DNA from: Prosapia bicincta | Lineage: Eukaryota > Arthropoda > Insecta > Hemiptera > Cercopidae | Length of the DNA: 64,000 bases | Assembly: GCA_036971475.1 (NCBI GenBank) | Contig: JBAIZL010000001.1 | Location: 73,524,771 to 73,588,770, forward strand | Reading direction: 5' to 3' | Shown: piece by piece, positions 1 to 12,068 of the stretch | Layout of the letters: every line of letters starts with the position of its first letter | Position numbering within the stretch: position 1 is the first letter of the stretch | Program-made: the position numbers and the translations under genes | Notes under the pieces: generated by a model | Databases searched by the model: none | The model's input: the letters and a program-made list of their open reading frames with translations, nothing else | What the model was told of the DNA's origin: nothing

Positions 1-311
1 GTAGAAAACTGTTTAGAAGGAAATGTCTGTCCAGTATAATACTCCCTAGAAGGAAATGAGTTCGGTAGAAGGCTGCCTAAAAGGAAATGTCTGTCCAGTA
101 AAAGCCTGCCTAGAAAGAAATGACTGTCCGGTATAAGACTGTCTAGAAGGAAATGTCTGTCCAGGATAATACTCCCTAGAAGGAAATGAGTTCGGTAGAA
201 GGCTGCCTAAAAGGAAATGTCTGTCCAGTAAAAGCCTGCCTAGAAGGAAATGACTGTCCGGTATAAGACTGTCTAGAAGGAAATGTCTGTCCAGTATAAA
301 ACTGTCTAGAA

Positions 312-327
312 CAGGGGTTCCCAAACT
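312..327 (+). repeat. hAT left terminal inverted repeat
   Basis: This 16-bp terminal repeat pairs with 2817-2832 with one mismatch. It lies directly next to the 8-bp target duplication. Confidence 0.9.
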
Positions 328-690
328 GGGGGGCGCGCCCCCCAGGGCGGGCGTGGAGAAAGTCCAGGGGGTCGTGACACCCAAATGAAATAAATAAAAA
401 AATTACAAAAATAATTTCTTTAGATCTTTGAAATAAAGTCTTTCTAAGTTTCCATAATTGTTTTTGTAAAGTTTCAATAAAGTTGTATGGTGTGTGTACC
501 GATACCTCCGTTTGGCCTTGGCGTGAGTGCTAGTGATCTTCAATCCAATGCAGTTTGTTCAGTGCTTGCGTTTTAACTAGTCCGTTCTGGCACAGTACTT
601 TCCGTGAATTATCAGTCAGCATGTTGGCTATATTGTGGGTGTTCTATAATTGCTGCGACGTTTGAATTGGAGTTATTGTTTTTGTGTTGT

Positions 691-2441
691 GTGAGTTCTG
701 TGTGAAGCAAAGAAACGCAAGTATATTGACGATTATATTCAATATGGGGTTGTTTCCTTTCTAAAAGATAATGTTGATCACCCTCAGTGCGTTATTTGCT
801 ATGAAGTATTAAGCAATGACGCGATGAGGCCTAATCGTCTTCTGAGACATTTGTCAACCAAACATGCCTCTTTAAAGGACAAACCTAAAGAGTGTTTTGC
901 TGCAAAATCTAAGAATTTAAAGCGCATGAAGTTAGATAGCACTGGATCTGCTGCTCAGTCATCTCTAAAAGTGCTTGAAGCTTCCTATGAATTATCTCTT
1001 GTTATTGCTAAGGAAAAGAAAAGTCACACTATTGGCGAAACGCTTGTTAAACCGTGGCTTTTAAAAGCAGCCAATTTTTTCCTTGGAACTGATAGTAGGC
1101 AAAAGCTATCGCAAACACCACTTTCAGACAACACCGTAAAACGCCGAATTGATGATATGGCCGAGGACATTAAAAACCCAGCTTGACGAGAGTACAGACA
1201 CAATGTTCTCATTTGATTGTATATGTTCGTTACATTGAAAATGAAAGAATGAAGGATGAACTGATGTTTTCTACTGAGCTGTTGACCACTACTAAAGCTG
1301 TAGATGTGATGGAAGCAGTATCAGATTTTTTTAAGATACACTAACTTTCTTGTCAAAAACTTATTGGTGTATGCACAGATGGTACTCCTTGAATGCTGGG
1401 TTCTCATTCAGGCTTTGTGTAGTTGGTCAAATAGAAAAAATGCTGATGTGGTTTGGATTTATAGTTTTACTCACCGCCAAGCTTTGGTAGCAAAAACGCT
1501 TTTAACGTTATGTTACTATTTTAAAGCTATGTATTAAAGTAGTCAACTACGTTAAGAACAGTGCATTAAATACTCGACTGCTTAAAGTTCTCTATGAAGA
1601 TTTAGGAAGTGACCACAAATCGATGCTATTTCATACAGAAGTACGATGGCTATCAAAAGGCAATATGTTGGGAAGACTATTTGAGCTCCGTGATGAAGTT
1701 ATTACGTTTTTGGCAGAGCAGAAATAAAACGAGCTTAGTGCAGAGCTCAAAAAACCCAGTAACCAAGATTTTGGCCTATTTATCAGACTTTTTTGACACA
1801 TTAAACAACCTAAACTTGAGACTACAAGGTACAGACTCAAATATAGTAACACATCAGGATGCCATCAAGATGTACGTTGAGAAACTACAACTTTGGATAC
1901 GTAAGGTGTCAATGAGCCCCAGCAACTGTTCCAGTTTCAGCAAAGTAGTATCGGTCTTAGAAGAAGCATGTTTTGAGGACGTTTTTGAAGGACCGCTTTT
2001 GAAAAACTTGATAATTGACCATTTAAAGAACCTCAAGGAGGAGTTCAGCAAGTACTTTCCTAACTTGTCAGGAGTTTTACAAACTATCAACCGACCCGTT
2101 TCACATGGACATACAGCTGCTGCCAGAAGAGTTGCAAGAGGAGGGAATATAAATAAAAAAATGACTCTGCTGCAAAATACGATTTCGAACAAATGAACAA
2201 GCCCTCATTTTGGTTAAAGTACTTAAAAGTTTACCCCAGTGTTTCAGAGAAAGCTGTTCGGATGTACTTGCCTTTTTCAACAACATACATGTGCGAGAAA
2301 GCGTTTTCAACTCTTGTGGCGATAAAAACCAAATACCGCAACAAACTTGATGTCGGAAGTGACCCACGCTGTCCTTTGTCTGAAACTCAACCCAGGATCT
2401 GTCAACTTATTCAGAACATGCAAGCGCACCCATCTTACTAA
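691..2441 (+). pseudogene. hAT transposase, ZBED5/FAM200-like, frameshifted
   Basis: The coding remnant falls into three pieces. The first open frame, about 691-1186, reads upstream of the first ATG at 824 and contains a BED-type zinc finger with a C-x2-C pair (CVIC) and an H-x4-H pair (HLSTKH). The middle part, about 1187-1700, changes frame repeatedly, and fragments resembling the LDEST and TEVRWLSKGN motifs of this family can be seen in different frames. The pieces 1609-2196 and 2193-2441 hold the C-terminal half, including the hAT dimerisation-type region with CEKAFSTLVAIKTKYRN. The family cuts and pastes its own DNA in the nucleus. With several frameshifts and stops this copy cannot make a complete enzyme. 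The assignment to a BED-finger hAT is firm; the exact subfamily is inferred. Confidence 0.9.
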
Positions 2442-2816
2442 ATTACATTTTATGTTTTTGAAAGAAGGTAGGCCTATTGTTTCACCTTCCTTAAATTGAA
2501 AATGTATCTGTGTTACAATGTTAAATTTTGTATCAGTAATTATATTCGTTTTTCATGTAATACTTTTTTTAATTTTCATCATACGTACAATTATTGAATC
2601 TTTCCATTCTGCGTTACTGCATTCAACAGTGAACTAAAAAATCTACCTACTCACCGTATCAAGTAGGCATATAGTTGTACAAGTTCATGTACTTGTACAA
2701 GTAGGAGTTGGTGTGTACGGCACCGTGGAAATAGGGTATTGCAAAATGGAAAGCTGATATTGTGTAGGGGGGCGTGGGGGGTCTCCAAATAACCAGAGAG
2801 GGGCGTGGTACAAAAA

Positions 2817-2832
2817 AGTATGGGAACCCCTG
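2817..2832 (-). repeat. hAT right terminal inverted repeat
   Basis: This is the complement of 312-327 with one mismatch, followed immediately by the second copy of GTCTAGAA. Confidence 0.9.
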
Positions 2833-3180
2833 GTCTAGAAGGTAAAGAGTCTGGTAGAAGGCTGCCTAAAAGGAAATGACTGTACGGTAGAAGATTATCT
2901 AGAAGGAAATGACTGTCCGGGTTAAGCCTGCCTAGAAGAAAAGACTGTCTGGTAGAAGATTATCTAGAAGGAAATGAGTGCCGGGTAAAGCCTGCCTAGG
3001 AGGAAATGACTGTCCGGTAGAAGACTACCTACAAAGAAATGACTCTCCGGTAGCATATTATTTAACAGGAATTAACTGTCCGGTAGAAGAATGCCTGGAA
3101 GGATATGGTTGTCCGGTAGAAGACGGTCTAGTAGGAAATGAGTCTGGTAGAAGGCTGGCTTGAAGGAAATGAGTGCAGGC

Positions 3181-4807
3181 AAAAATTTCTTTAATCTTTG
3201 TCTATGAACACCTCCATGTAAGTGCCCTCCATATTGATACACAGGGCAGTTAAAGGTTTTAACCACATCCTTATAATAAATATACAATGTAAATATGATT
3301 TCAGTACTGACGATTAAATTGTTCTCAACTAACAATCAGGTTCCGAAGGAAGAGTGTGAATGTTGGTAGGCTTAGGGAGAAGATATATAACTCCCTTGTT
3401 TAGGATTAAGGAAATAGTGAAGGATAAAAAAAGGTGATACTCATGTAAGGCAGCATGTTTGAAGTGCATCTACTCTCTGTATGGCAGTGTTTACAGATTA
3501 GACCGAAGGGAAGATAAAAATTATCACAGATACACATAGAACCACGGAAGGTACAAATCTCCCTCGGTATTTGATGTAACAGGAGTGGTGTATTGCATAT
3601 GAAGGTTAGCCTATGTGTAGGTAGATTAGACAGGAGTTTCCTCGTAAACTTCTTAAGGTTACATGTTATTAAAATGGAGTCCTGCGTAGCATGGCTGAGT
3701 GACTAACCTATATTGTTTCAATAGAGAGTCTAATAAACACAATCATTATTGGAACAAAGTCTCTGACAACACATCTATACGAATTTGAAAAATATATGTG
3801 TAGACATTTAAACTCTCAACTGTAAGGGGTAGAGTTTTGTAGAAACATTTGAGTTTCTTAAGCGAAATTCCTTTAGTTTGATTAAATATACTATCAAACA
3901 TCATTTTTTAAATTTTCTTATCAATAGTTTACTGGTATCCACGTGGTTACGCTAGTATCTAGAAAGGGCAGAATCGTCAAAATAAAAAATCTATATTTTC
4001 AATAATTGAGATAAAAAAGACAATAATTGTTTAACAACATTATGAGTAGAATAATTTAGAGCTGTGTTAATCTTCAGGGCAGTCAACACACAGCCCACAC
4101 TTACCATATTGTTAGAACAATGCGGATGTTTTATTTTGCTCCCATCTTACGTACATTTTTCTGCATAATTTTGTGGACGAAATTATTTCACTCGTCTAAT
4201 CACAGTGCTTTAGAAACGTTTGAAGAACCCGGTGTAAGTCTATAGTCCCTCCAACTACTTTCATCACGCATCCGCACGTCTAGAGATACTACTGAAAAAC
4301 TTCATGGTGACTGTTAAGTTTACTGATTTTTTTTATTTGTTCCTCGAGCTTCACTTTGTGTAGCAATATCATGTAGCCAAGATATATAGTCCAATACCGC
4401 TTCTTATTTCTAATTATGGTTGTGTTGATTATGTATCCTATATTCATTTACATAATAATTAGGACGATCTACTCCTCCCATTTAAGGATTTTCTCCTTCC
4501 TCCTCCCACAACCATCTTAGGACGGGAAACGTGAATATTTTGTTTCTCAGTTTGAGAAAAACGCTCAACTATTGCAATAGGCTCTACACTGAAGCAATTA
4601 GAATCATTAATTGAATTTGTCGTTATTCCATGTTTTATATTTATCGTAACACAAAATAGCAGGAACGGCACAAAGATTGCATGTAGCGGAATTGTTTCAA
4701 AATTTATCCTTTCATTCTGGGAATTGTTTCACCGGACCGTCGCTAGAGCAGTTAGTTGACTGCCAATCATGTTTTCAGTTGTACCAGCAAAATTCTCATC
4801 CCCTGAA
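3181..4807. other. Left part of L unit, no gene seen
   Basis: The stretch is non-coding and AT-rich, shared with 44,037-45,660. Its first 700 bp and last 150 bp are also in copy C (41,066-42,038), which lacks about 760 bp in between (A 3,895-4,655). No open frame longer than about 90 codons and no recognisable domain occurs. Confidence 0.7.
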
Positions 4808-4808
4808 T

Positions 4809-4831
4809 GTATATATATATATATATATATA
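4809..4831. repeat. (TA)n microsatellite
   Basis: This is an uninterrupted TA dinucleotide run, the left half of the microsatellite into which the foldback element at 4868 inserted. Confidence 0.9.
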
Positions 4832-4867
4832 TTTGTAGTTATGCAACACTGTTTTCTTGTATACACT

Positions 4868-5170
4868 TATCACTTTCACTTATGTACTTAAACAAGAATC
4901 TTACTTGGTATTTATGCGAGCTAACTTTCAATGGCTGGTCGTGCCGTCATCCTCCGGCATACTGAACAGGGTTGTTGTGGACTGCGAGCTGAGTGGATTT
5001 CCCGTTGACCTTAACATAACGGTACACCAAGGTCAACGGGAGATCCACTCAGCTCGCAGTCCACAACAACCCTGTTCAGTATGCCCGAGGATGACGGCAC
5101 GACCAGCCATTGAAAGTTAGCTCGCATAAATACCAAGTAAGATGCTTGTTTAAGTACATAAGTGAAAGTG

Positions 5171-5173
<3 letters not shown>
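4868..5173. mobile_element. Foldback (hairpin) element with ~145-bp arms
   Basis: The 306-bp segment is an almost perfect palindrome. The left arm, about 4868-5012, pairs with the right arm, about 5029-5173, across a 16-nt centre. Only a few mismatches are visible, for example near 4897 and 4955. It lies between two TA runs, as expected for an element with a TA target or for a foldback MITE in a microsatellite. Copy C has the TA run without it, and block B has a version with most of the left arm deleted. Open frames across it are by-products of the symmetry. A transcript would form a long double-stranded hairpin. Confidence 0.85.

Positions 5174-5174
<1 letters not shown>

Positions 5175-5234
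<60 letters not shown>
5175..5234. repeat. (TA)n microsatellite
   Basis: A TA run of about 60 bp, the right half of the target of the foldback element. Confidence 0.92.
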
Positions 5235-5238
<4 letters not shown>

Positions 5239-7930
5239 AAATGTTGGCTATTTGTAGGACTATAATATACTCTAATACTCAAACTTCGTTGTTCTCTGTA
5301 CACATCGAGGGCTCGTATATTGTGAATCGCGTTACCGTGAACTTGGCCGTGATAGAAAACAAAAGATTTCTTGTATACTACCACTTCTAAAAACATATAA
5401 CATATTGAAATCCTATATCCTATATTTCAACAGCTCCTGCATCCGATATGTCCACAAGTAATGAATCTATTTGAATCTATTTAATATCAATCTTCACATG
5501 CACGTCAGTTTTTTGATAGTCTTTATCATGTTTGTAGGAAAATATTTAAACTAGCCTTCTACCTTTTGTTTCACCTACTGCGATCTCTCGAGACCAGGTA
5601 CACGGTTACATGGTCCACACAATACTTGTTTACTCTCTTCGAGGGTTGCTACGGGTCTTCTACTTGCTAAGGAGCAACAAGGTACTGATTTAACAGTAAT
5701 GAGTTTACTATTCCCATGTGTAGATGTCGGTGTGTGATCAAGAACCGAGGCTACATTAGTACGCTAACATTACTTCTCGTTTTAATCTTCATCTGTTTGT
5801 AACGGTCTTTTCTTCCCTTAAATTTAAACAACACAATATTTTGACTACGGATTCCTATTTGTTCAGATCTAATAACATGAATGTTTTTATTTGGTGTTTT
5901 TAAAATTTTGTTGCACACGAGCAGGCAAACGCACGCACGCATGCGCGATAAGTCTATCCAAATTTTATCTCAGTTGAGTTATTTATTATGTGCATGAATA
6001 CAAACACTAAGTCAACAATACAGCGCAAGCAAATATATTAAACTTGGTGAAAGCGGTGACACGTTGGCAGCGTTCAAACAAAAGAAGGCTCTAACGATTC
6101 GTGATTACGGAGTCAGCTGTTTATGACAAGAAAGGGAAAAGTCATTGTTCTTGGCCATACATCAAACCCACGGCTCTACGTAAATATGGTGTCGAGGATG
6201 TGTAATGTTAAAAAGGATACAGTGTGTTTGGAAAGTATTTTTATTTAACAACTTCTAATGCGATATAGCAAAATGTATTAATGCCATATAGTAAGATATA
6301 GACGGAGGTGTCTTTTAAAGTAGGCCTGTATAACTTAAGAGGTGTATTTTGGAGATTCGAGTATTGAAATTTAATATAAATTTAGAGAGTTTATATTATA
6401 TCCTCTAATTATATAATGACAATGACGGAGGAGAAACAAAAATGGTGACGCTCTGTTCGGCTGACGAACGGATAGGCGATAGGGCAGACGATATCGCACG
6501 GATATCACAATTCCTTCTAGAGGACTGTACCTGACTGTAACACCGATGACGATGATATTAATGACGATTTGGATGAAGATATGTTCTTCATACCTAACTA
6601 TAACTAACATAACATAAATATAAGATAGATTAGGTGCATGAACAAAGCTAGAGACCAGGTAACTGTACAAGAGGAAATGTTTTGTGAGCAAGTCTCGAGG
6701 CAAAGAAGGAAGCGATTAGCGGAATAATTTGTATGGGGCAACATTGTGCTGGGCCGAAACCTGAACATTAACGGGTGGCGCTGTGTGGGAAAACGATTTG
6801 GCATGATGGTGGTAAATGGACGAATAGCATGGGGAAAGAATCAAAGTGCCTGACTAAAAAAGAATACAAAAGGTTTAAAAGTAGCAAATGCATTCCAACG
6901 TATAAAGAATGACTATATAATAGAAATGGTAATATCAGATACCACAGGGTTGTATTTCTGTGCCGATATATAAACACCTGGGTTGAGTATCGTTTGTGGT
7001 GAAATGCCAACGGGCTCATAAACAGCATTTATTTTTTTTAAATGTAATATTTCAATTGACAAAGAGTGTTTGTGTAGCAAAGTTTTTAAATATAAATACA
7101 GGTGTTAGGTTTTTTTTACCGATTTCCAAGTGTGGGTAGTTTGAGAGTTTTGAAAAAGTGTCGCGAAGAAAGTTTATCTGCTATAAAAATTTTCTTGCCG
7201 ATGCAATAAAATTGTATTTAGTTTAGTTGCATATTTGTGAGTAATATCACATACTTCTAACTACGAATAATTTATTTTTAATTACTTTTCTATATATGAT
7301 ATATAATAATATATTTTACGTGCCAATGAAATTGCTTAATTATTACTCGATATTTTTATTTCTTTCATTCAGTTCAGTTCAAACAGTTCATTTAGTATAT
7401 TTTGTTAATTAATTGAAACAATTTATCTCATCATGACCTGGTTGCATATAAGCTACATCGTATACTACATTCTCCACTGTATGTAGTCCACTGTAAACAC
7501 CTACAAAATGAAATTTGGGTTGCATAAATGATCTTATTTTTATAATTTTGTAGTAAAATATAACCAACATTACATGTATATAAAATAAAATTCATCGCCT
7601 GGTATTTCCCTAGATTTGGATACGATTAAATGGGTTAAACCAACCACGTAGTAATGTTACAGAAATAATACGAATATGTGCGTTACACTAAACTGAAAAT
7701 ACTCATATTCCATGGCTCAAGATTTGGGCTGCAAATACACTCACATATGGAATAAAGTAAGAAAGGTAAGTAGTAAAAAATTGGTTGGATAAAAAAACTC
7801 GTCTGGAGTGTGTTTATATTTCTAACAGTGTGGGATATGACTTATAGTCATTTCACACTTACAGGTCAAACTGTACAAGCTACTTTGAAATAACATTATT
7901 TAACCGTGTTTGTAATTTTTAACTGTGTTT
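5235..7930. other. L unit interior, no gene seen
   Basis: This non-coding AT-rich sequence is shared with 45,978-48,904. Copy C diverges at about 5,360 and rejoins at about 11,645, so it lacks the rest of this stretch. Short open frames on both strands are not kept between A and B; the minus-strand one at 6371-6703, for instance, changes frame and end in B. B has an extra segment of about 250 bp near 47,310-47,600. Confidence 0.7.
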
Positions 7931-8470
7931 GTCAGTTGCCATTAGATATTGAGGTTAGGTAATGATATGTCATTTGTCATTAGATATTGAGGTTAGGTAA
8001 TGATATGTCAGTTGCCATTAGATATTGAGGTTAGATAATGATATGTCAGTTGTCATTAGATATTGAGGTTAGGTAATAATATGTCAATTGCCGTTAGATA
8101 ATGAGGTTAGGTAATGATATGTCAATTGCCATTAGATATTGAAGTTAGGTAATAATATGTTAGTTACCATTAGATATTGAGGCTAGGTAATGATATGTCA
8201 GTTGCCATTAGATATTGAGGTTAGGTAATAATATGTCAGTACTATTAGTTATTGTGCTTAGGTAATGATATGTTAGTTGCCATTAGATATTGAGGTTAGG
8301 TAATGATATGTCAGTTGCCATTAAATATTGAGTTTAGGTAATAATATGTCAGTTGCCATTAGATATTGAGGTTAGGTAATGATATGTCAGTTGCCATTAG
8401 AGATTGAGGTTAGGTAATGATATGTCAGTTGCCATTAGATATTGAGTTTAGGTAATGATATTTCAGTTGG
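7931..8470. repeat. 38-bp minisatellite, about 14 units
   Basis: Tandem 38-bp units carry the core TTGCCATTAGATATTGAGG followed by TTAGGTAATGATATGTCAG. Single-base changes and a few shortened units occur. The matching array in block B (48,905-49,595) has about 18 units, so copy number changed after the duplication. Repeats abut directly with no variable spacers. Confidence 0.95.
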
Positions 8471-8855
8471 CCAAGTCAGTATAATTGCTTTATATTAATT
8501 AATAGTTGCGTTAACAACTATTTTAACAAGCTGAAGGTTTTTCCTTGAACATTTAGCAGCTAAAATGAGAACAATATTTATAAAACCTTGTGTTATTTTA
8601 TTTCACATGTCTTTACTCATTGCTTTTGATGTTTTATATTTTACTACATAGAAGAAAAATTATTTTATAACTTTACTTAAAATATAACAAAATATTTGTC
8701 AAATAAGAATATTAGATATCAAATATTGGAAAGACTTTAATATGTAATTAATTTATTATAAATCTAAAATATGTTTTTTTAATTTAATTACTGAAAAAAT
8801 ATTTGCAAATATAATATTTTAAAATTTCAGACTCAATCGGAGTATGAATCAAACG
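8471..8855. other. AT-rich spacer, nothing seen
   Basis: Very AT-rich sequence between the 38-bp array and the GA-rich tract. It is the same in block B (49,596-49,977), with a few substitutions. No gene, RNA or element is visible. Confidence 0.6.
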
Positions 8856-8862
8856 AGAGAGA

Positions 8863-8913
<51 letters not shown>

Positions 8914-9008
8914 AGAGAGAGAGAGAGAAAGAGAGATAGGGGAAAGGAGGTATAGAGAGGGGGAAAATAAGAGGTGGAGAGAGAGGGAGGGATGGAGGGA
9001 GAGAGTGT
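8856..9008. repeat. (GA)n microsatellite with imperfect purine tract
   Basis: GA dinucleotides grade into a mixed purine tract (GGGA, GGAGG). The block B counterpart (49,978-50,101) is shorter. A long minus-strand frame rich in Ser and Leu is an artefact of this tract. Confidence 0.93.
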
Positions 9009-12002
9009 GTAAGGTATTAAAAATTTTTTTGAAATTTGTGTAAAAATAGTGAGACTAAAAACGTTCGCAAAACATTTTTGTGTTTTCATAAATATTAAAT
9101 AAAATATTTTTTTATAGTTTGTACTTTTTTTTATTATTTGATATATCATGTAGCTCAATATAATTCATATACATTATAACCGTTACAATAGAAATACTGT
9201 TTCTATAATGAAATATAAAACTTTTCGTGATATTTTGCCTATTATATATATTTTTTATATTATTGGTGGTTGTAATATAAGTATAACTTATAGTTACTTG
9301 ACATTGATTCTTCTTGTGCCGAAGTTAATTGAGGTTGTGAAACAGGAATGGAAAAGGTTATTGAAACTGTAGGGTGCTTTGAGGTCATGTGTCTTTTTAA
9401 ATTGGATTTTGAAGTTTTGAAAGTAAACTTACTTTTACAAATGTTATAAATGCCATTTGATTTTCCTTATTATTTTCATCCTCAGTAAACAATGTCCAAA
9501 TAACGTTCCGACTTCGTCTCTTGGTGTTTTTTTATTCACTCCAGTCGTTTCACTTTCAGGCAAGGACTGTACGTATTGTAGTATATACTAAAAATGACCC
9601 CTACAAATAATCGACTGAAATGAAAAAAATTATTGGTTTCACAGTAAAAAAAAGGTTCTAATTTCCAACTTATTTCGCTCCGTAAGGATTGTCAAATCAG
9701 TGACTGACAATGCGACCCTAACCCCGCCCCCCCGCATACGCAAATACAGATTACAATAGACGATCTTAGTTCGTCTATTTGGCTGTGACAAATATAAACA
9801 GTTTGGGCCCGCTTCACGGGAGGCGTGATTTGCCACTTCGTCATAGTGTAGTTAACCAAGAACCTACTACTGTACTTCATTTTGCAACCAAACAGTGATT
9901 TGCTAATAACAGTGACTAAATCACAAGTTTGCAAATCACTTCCCATCACTGATTTATTTTGTTAGGTGTGGGGAACATACAAATATACAAACAATGACTG
10001 AAGACTTTTCCAAAATATTTGGTTGTGTTGGGAATCATTTTTTTTTTTAATCGCTTCATAATTATAGTCGTTGGTTAAGCAATCGTCATAATCTTGCCAA
10101 AAGTTGTTTCAACTATATAACTCCATAGCAAAATAAATTATAAAAATATTATAATATTGGTTAATGTCAACGACAAAATCGTTAACTGAGGGGTAAAGGC
10201 TCTTTTATTACCAAAATAAAGGACGGCTCCTAAGAACAGAAACATCATAGGCTAACATGACATTTATGGTAAAATCTATGGCTATCGGTTCAAATAAATA
10301 AGTCTTTGATGGATAAGTTATAGCAAGTAGGCGTGAGACCCTTCGTCTGGGATGTAGGGGAGGATCATGGTTCACGCCCGGAACCAGGAGAAGACGTACA
10401 TTTCGGTGACAGTGAGGGGCATATCGTATGCTGTAGGTGTAAAGGGATCAATATAGTAGAGGACGTAATAATGAGGGGACACTATGACGTCATAGTGGTT
10501 GTGACGTATGGCATTGAATATCGCATGTATCTCGCAGTGATACCCCACTCTGTCGACAATCGAGTATCAATTGTATTAACGTTTGCTTTCAGGTTTTGCG
10601 GTTTCGATTACTTTACGGGATCACTTTTGTGCTTTCGTAGCAGAGTAATCACAAGTGACTGAAAGCATTGCATTTACGCCACAATGAATGATAAAGTATC
10701 ACTGTACATTGAGAGGAAAAGAAATGACGATGTATTGAACTGAACGAGACATCAAACAGTTCTATTGATGTCAGTGTATTTACTGTAAATGGATTAAACA
10801 GGTCGCAGCTCTATTACTGTGGCTCTTTTCATTTGCATGATAGTGAACCACCGTAGTGCTTACTTTTAATAAATGTTATTGAAGCATTAGGCCTTAAAGA
10901 ACATTTATATATGTCTGGTTAAGGAATATAAATCTTTTGTATTTTATTTTATCCTACCTATTTTCATTCTTTTTATCCTTAATTTATCTTAGTGTACCAA
11001 TCGTTTTTTATGTACAGACTTTAAAGCTAACAGAGTACTTTAGCACCAGGGAATCCTTTTAACCACAGATTGAACTTTTTACCGTAAAATGCAATCAAGA
11101 AGAACCCATGCCCAAAATAGGCATCGCAAAATTTAACTCTATAAATTACTCTGAACGACAAAACGTAACATATGTTCCCAGTCTGGTATCGTTCGTATGT
11201 TTTATTAAAATTTATGGTTTAATTACAGACGGAGTGAAATTTATTACCCTTGCACTGCTGGAAGATGACGTATAACTAATAAAGTGGCTCTGTTACATAT
11301 GTGAAGATTTGTAGCGTAAAGATTTTTTAAATCATCTCTTCTGTATTCTCTCACTTGTTCTAAGAAGAGCATGAAACCAGGAACATAAACAAAAATAAGT
11401 AATGTACCAGATTTTTATTGCAAGTAAAAAAGCTTGTCACCTTAATATATATCGTTGTTTTGTTTTAGCAGGTGTTAGCTGTTCTTGGAACAAAGTGATT
11501 ATAGCGAAAGAACAGTTATATTTCGACACACCCATTGAAAACTCTAGGACGTTATATTAAAAAGATATATTAAGTCATATATTTTCTATATTTTTATCTG
11601 TGTAAGTTTCATCTGCATAATATTTAAAATGAAACATGTATTATATAAAAAAAAAAATTCAAAGTCAATTCCTACTGAAGTCAACAAAGAAAAATTTAAT
11701 TTGAGTTACATTTTGTTTTATTACAATAATATAAATATTTTTATACTTGTGACCGAATCACAATATTATGTGAGAAAATAGAAACCGAATTTCCTTGCAA
11801 TTTTCAATTTCCTACTCTATACGGTTTATTATGTTGGACTACTATGTTTTGTTTGTAACTAATAATTCACTTTTTTGTAATTTATGAAACCGATGGTGAT
11901 CTATAGTTTCTCATTCTAGCCATCTGTTGTACTCACTTCATTGTTGGAAGTTCCATATATCTTTCAAATACATCTTCAAGTCGTAAATTTGTAGCAACGA
12001 GA
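9009..12002. other. L unit interior, no gene seen
   Basis: The stretch is non-coding and colinear with 50,102-53,102. The segment after about 11,640 is also in copy C. A frame of about 109 codons at 10,333-10,662 stays open in block B, but I count eight amino-acid-changing and three silent differences between the copies, which does not suggest selection on a protein. Confidence 0.65.
10480..10497. promoter_or_regulatory. 18-bp palindrome with a full CRE core
   Basis: CACTATGACGTCATAGTG is a perfect palindrome centred on TGACGTCA, the consensus site for CREB/ATF-type bZIP dimers. A half-site TGACGTA follows at 10,502. It is unchanged in block B at 51,577-51,594. No gene is recognised nearby, so a regulatory role is only a possibility. 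Confidence 0.35.
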
Positions 12003-12068
12003 AAGTTGGCTCAGTGATAAACTGCTGGAGATTAAACATGTAATAATTCAGTTCGAATTCGATCAGAC
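12003..12068 (+). ncRNA. tRNA-like Pol III promoter, SINE head or tRNA relic
   Basis: An A-box-like TGGCTCAGTGA at 12,009 is followed by a B-box-like AGTTCGAATTC at 12,052. A gap of about 40 nt separates them, the spacing of an internal RNA polymerase III promoter. I cannot fold a full cloverleaf because the acceptor ends do not pair, so a tRNA-derived SINE head or a decayed tRNA fits better than a working tRNA. The same sequence is in copy C and block B. Confidence 0.4.

Larger units (their letters stand above)
312..2832 (+). mobile_element. hAT DNA transposon, BED-finger (Buster/ZBED5-like) type
   Basis: The element is 2,521 bp with terminal inverted repeats: CAGGGGTTCCCAAACT on the left and its complement with one mismatch on the right. 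It is flanked by an exact 8-bp target duplication, GTCTAGAA, at 304-311 and 2833-2840. This has the central TA reported for Buster-type hAT targets. The matching uninterrupted site is at 43,695-43,702 in block B. Subterminal sequence is G/C-rich at both ends. It encodes one degenerate transposase on the plus strand. It was inserted after blocks A and B separated, or moved as an already dead copy by a transposase made elsewhere. Confidence 0.95.
1..3175. repeat. 33-bp minisatellite, left array, split by a hAT insertion
   Basis: The array has degenerate 33-bp units, recognisable by alternating cores such as GAAGGAAATGACTGTCC and GTAGAAGACTGCC. It occupies 1-311 and 2833-3175 and is interrupted by the transposon at 312-2832. 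The same array without the transposon lies at 43,275-44,036, left of block B. The unit is a multiple of three and has open frames on both strands, but many units carry stops, so I do not read it as a gene. The array extends beyond the left edge of the window. Confidence 0.9.

Noticed and set aside
4857..5396. Open frames on both strands across the palindrome
   Set aside because: They mirror each other because of the inverted repeat and run into TA repeats.
7931..8470. Regular repeats resembling a CRISPR array
   Set aside because: The 38-bp units abut directly with no unique spacers, and the genome is clearly eukaryotic. It is a minisatellite.
8784..9158. 124-codon minus-strand frame rich in Ser and Leu
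   Set aside because: It is produced by the GA microsatellite.
10333..10662. 109-codon frame kept open in both blocks
   Set aside because: Differences between the copies are mostly amino-acid changing (eight against three silent), there is no recognised domain, and the apparent start is GTG in A and GTA in B.
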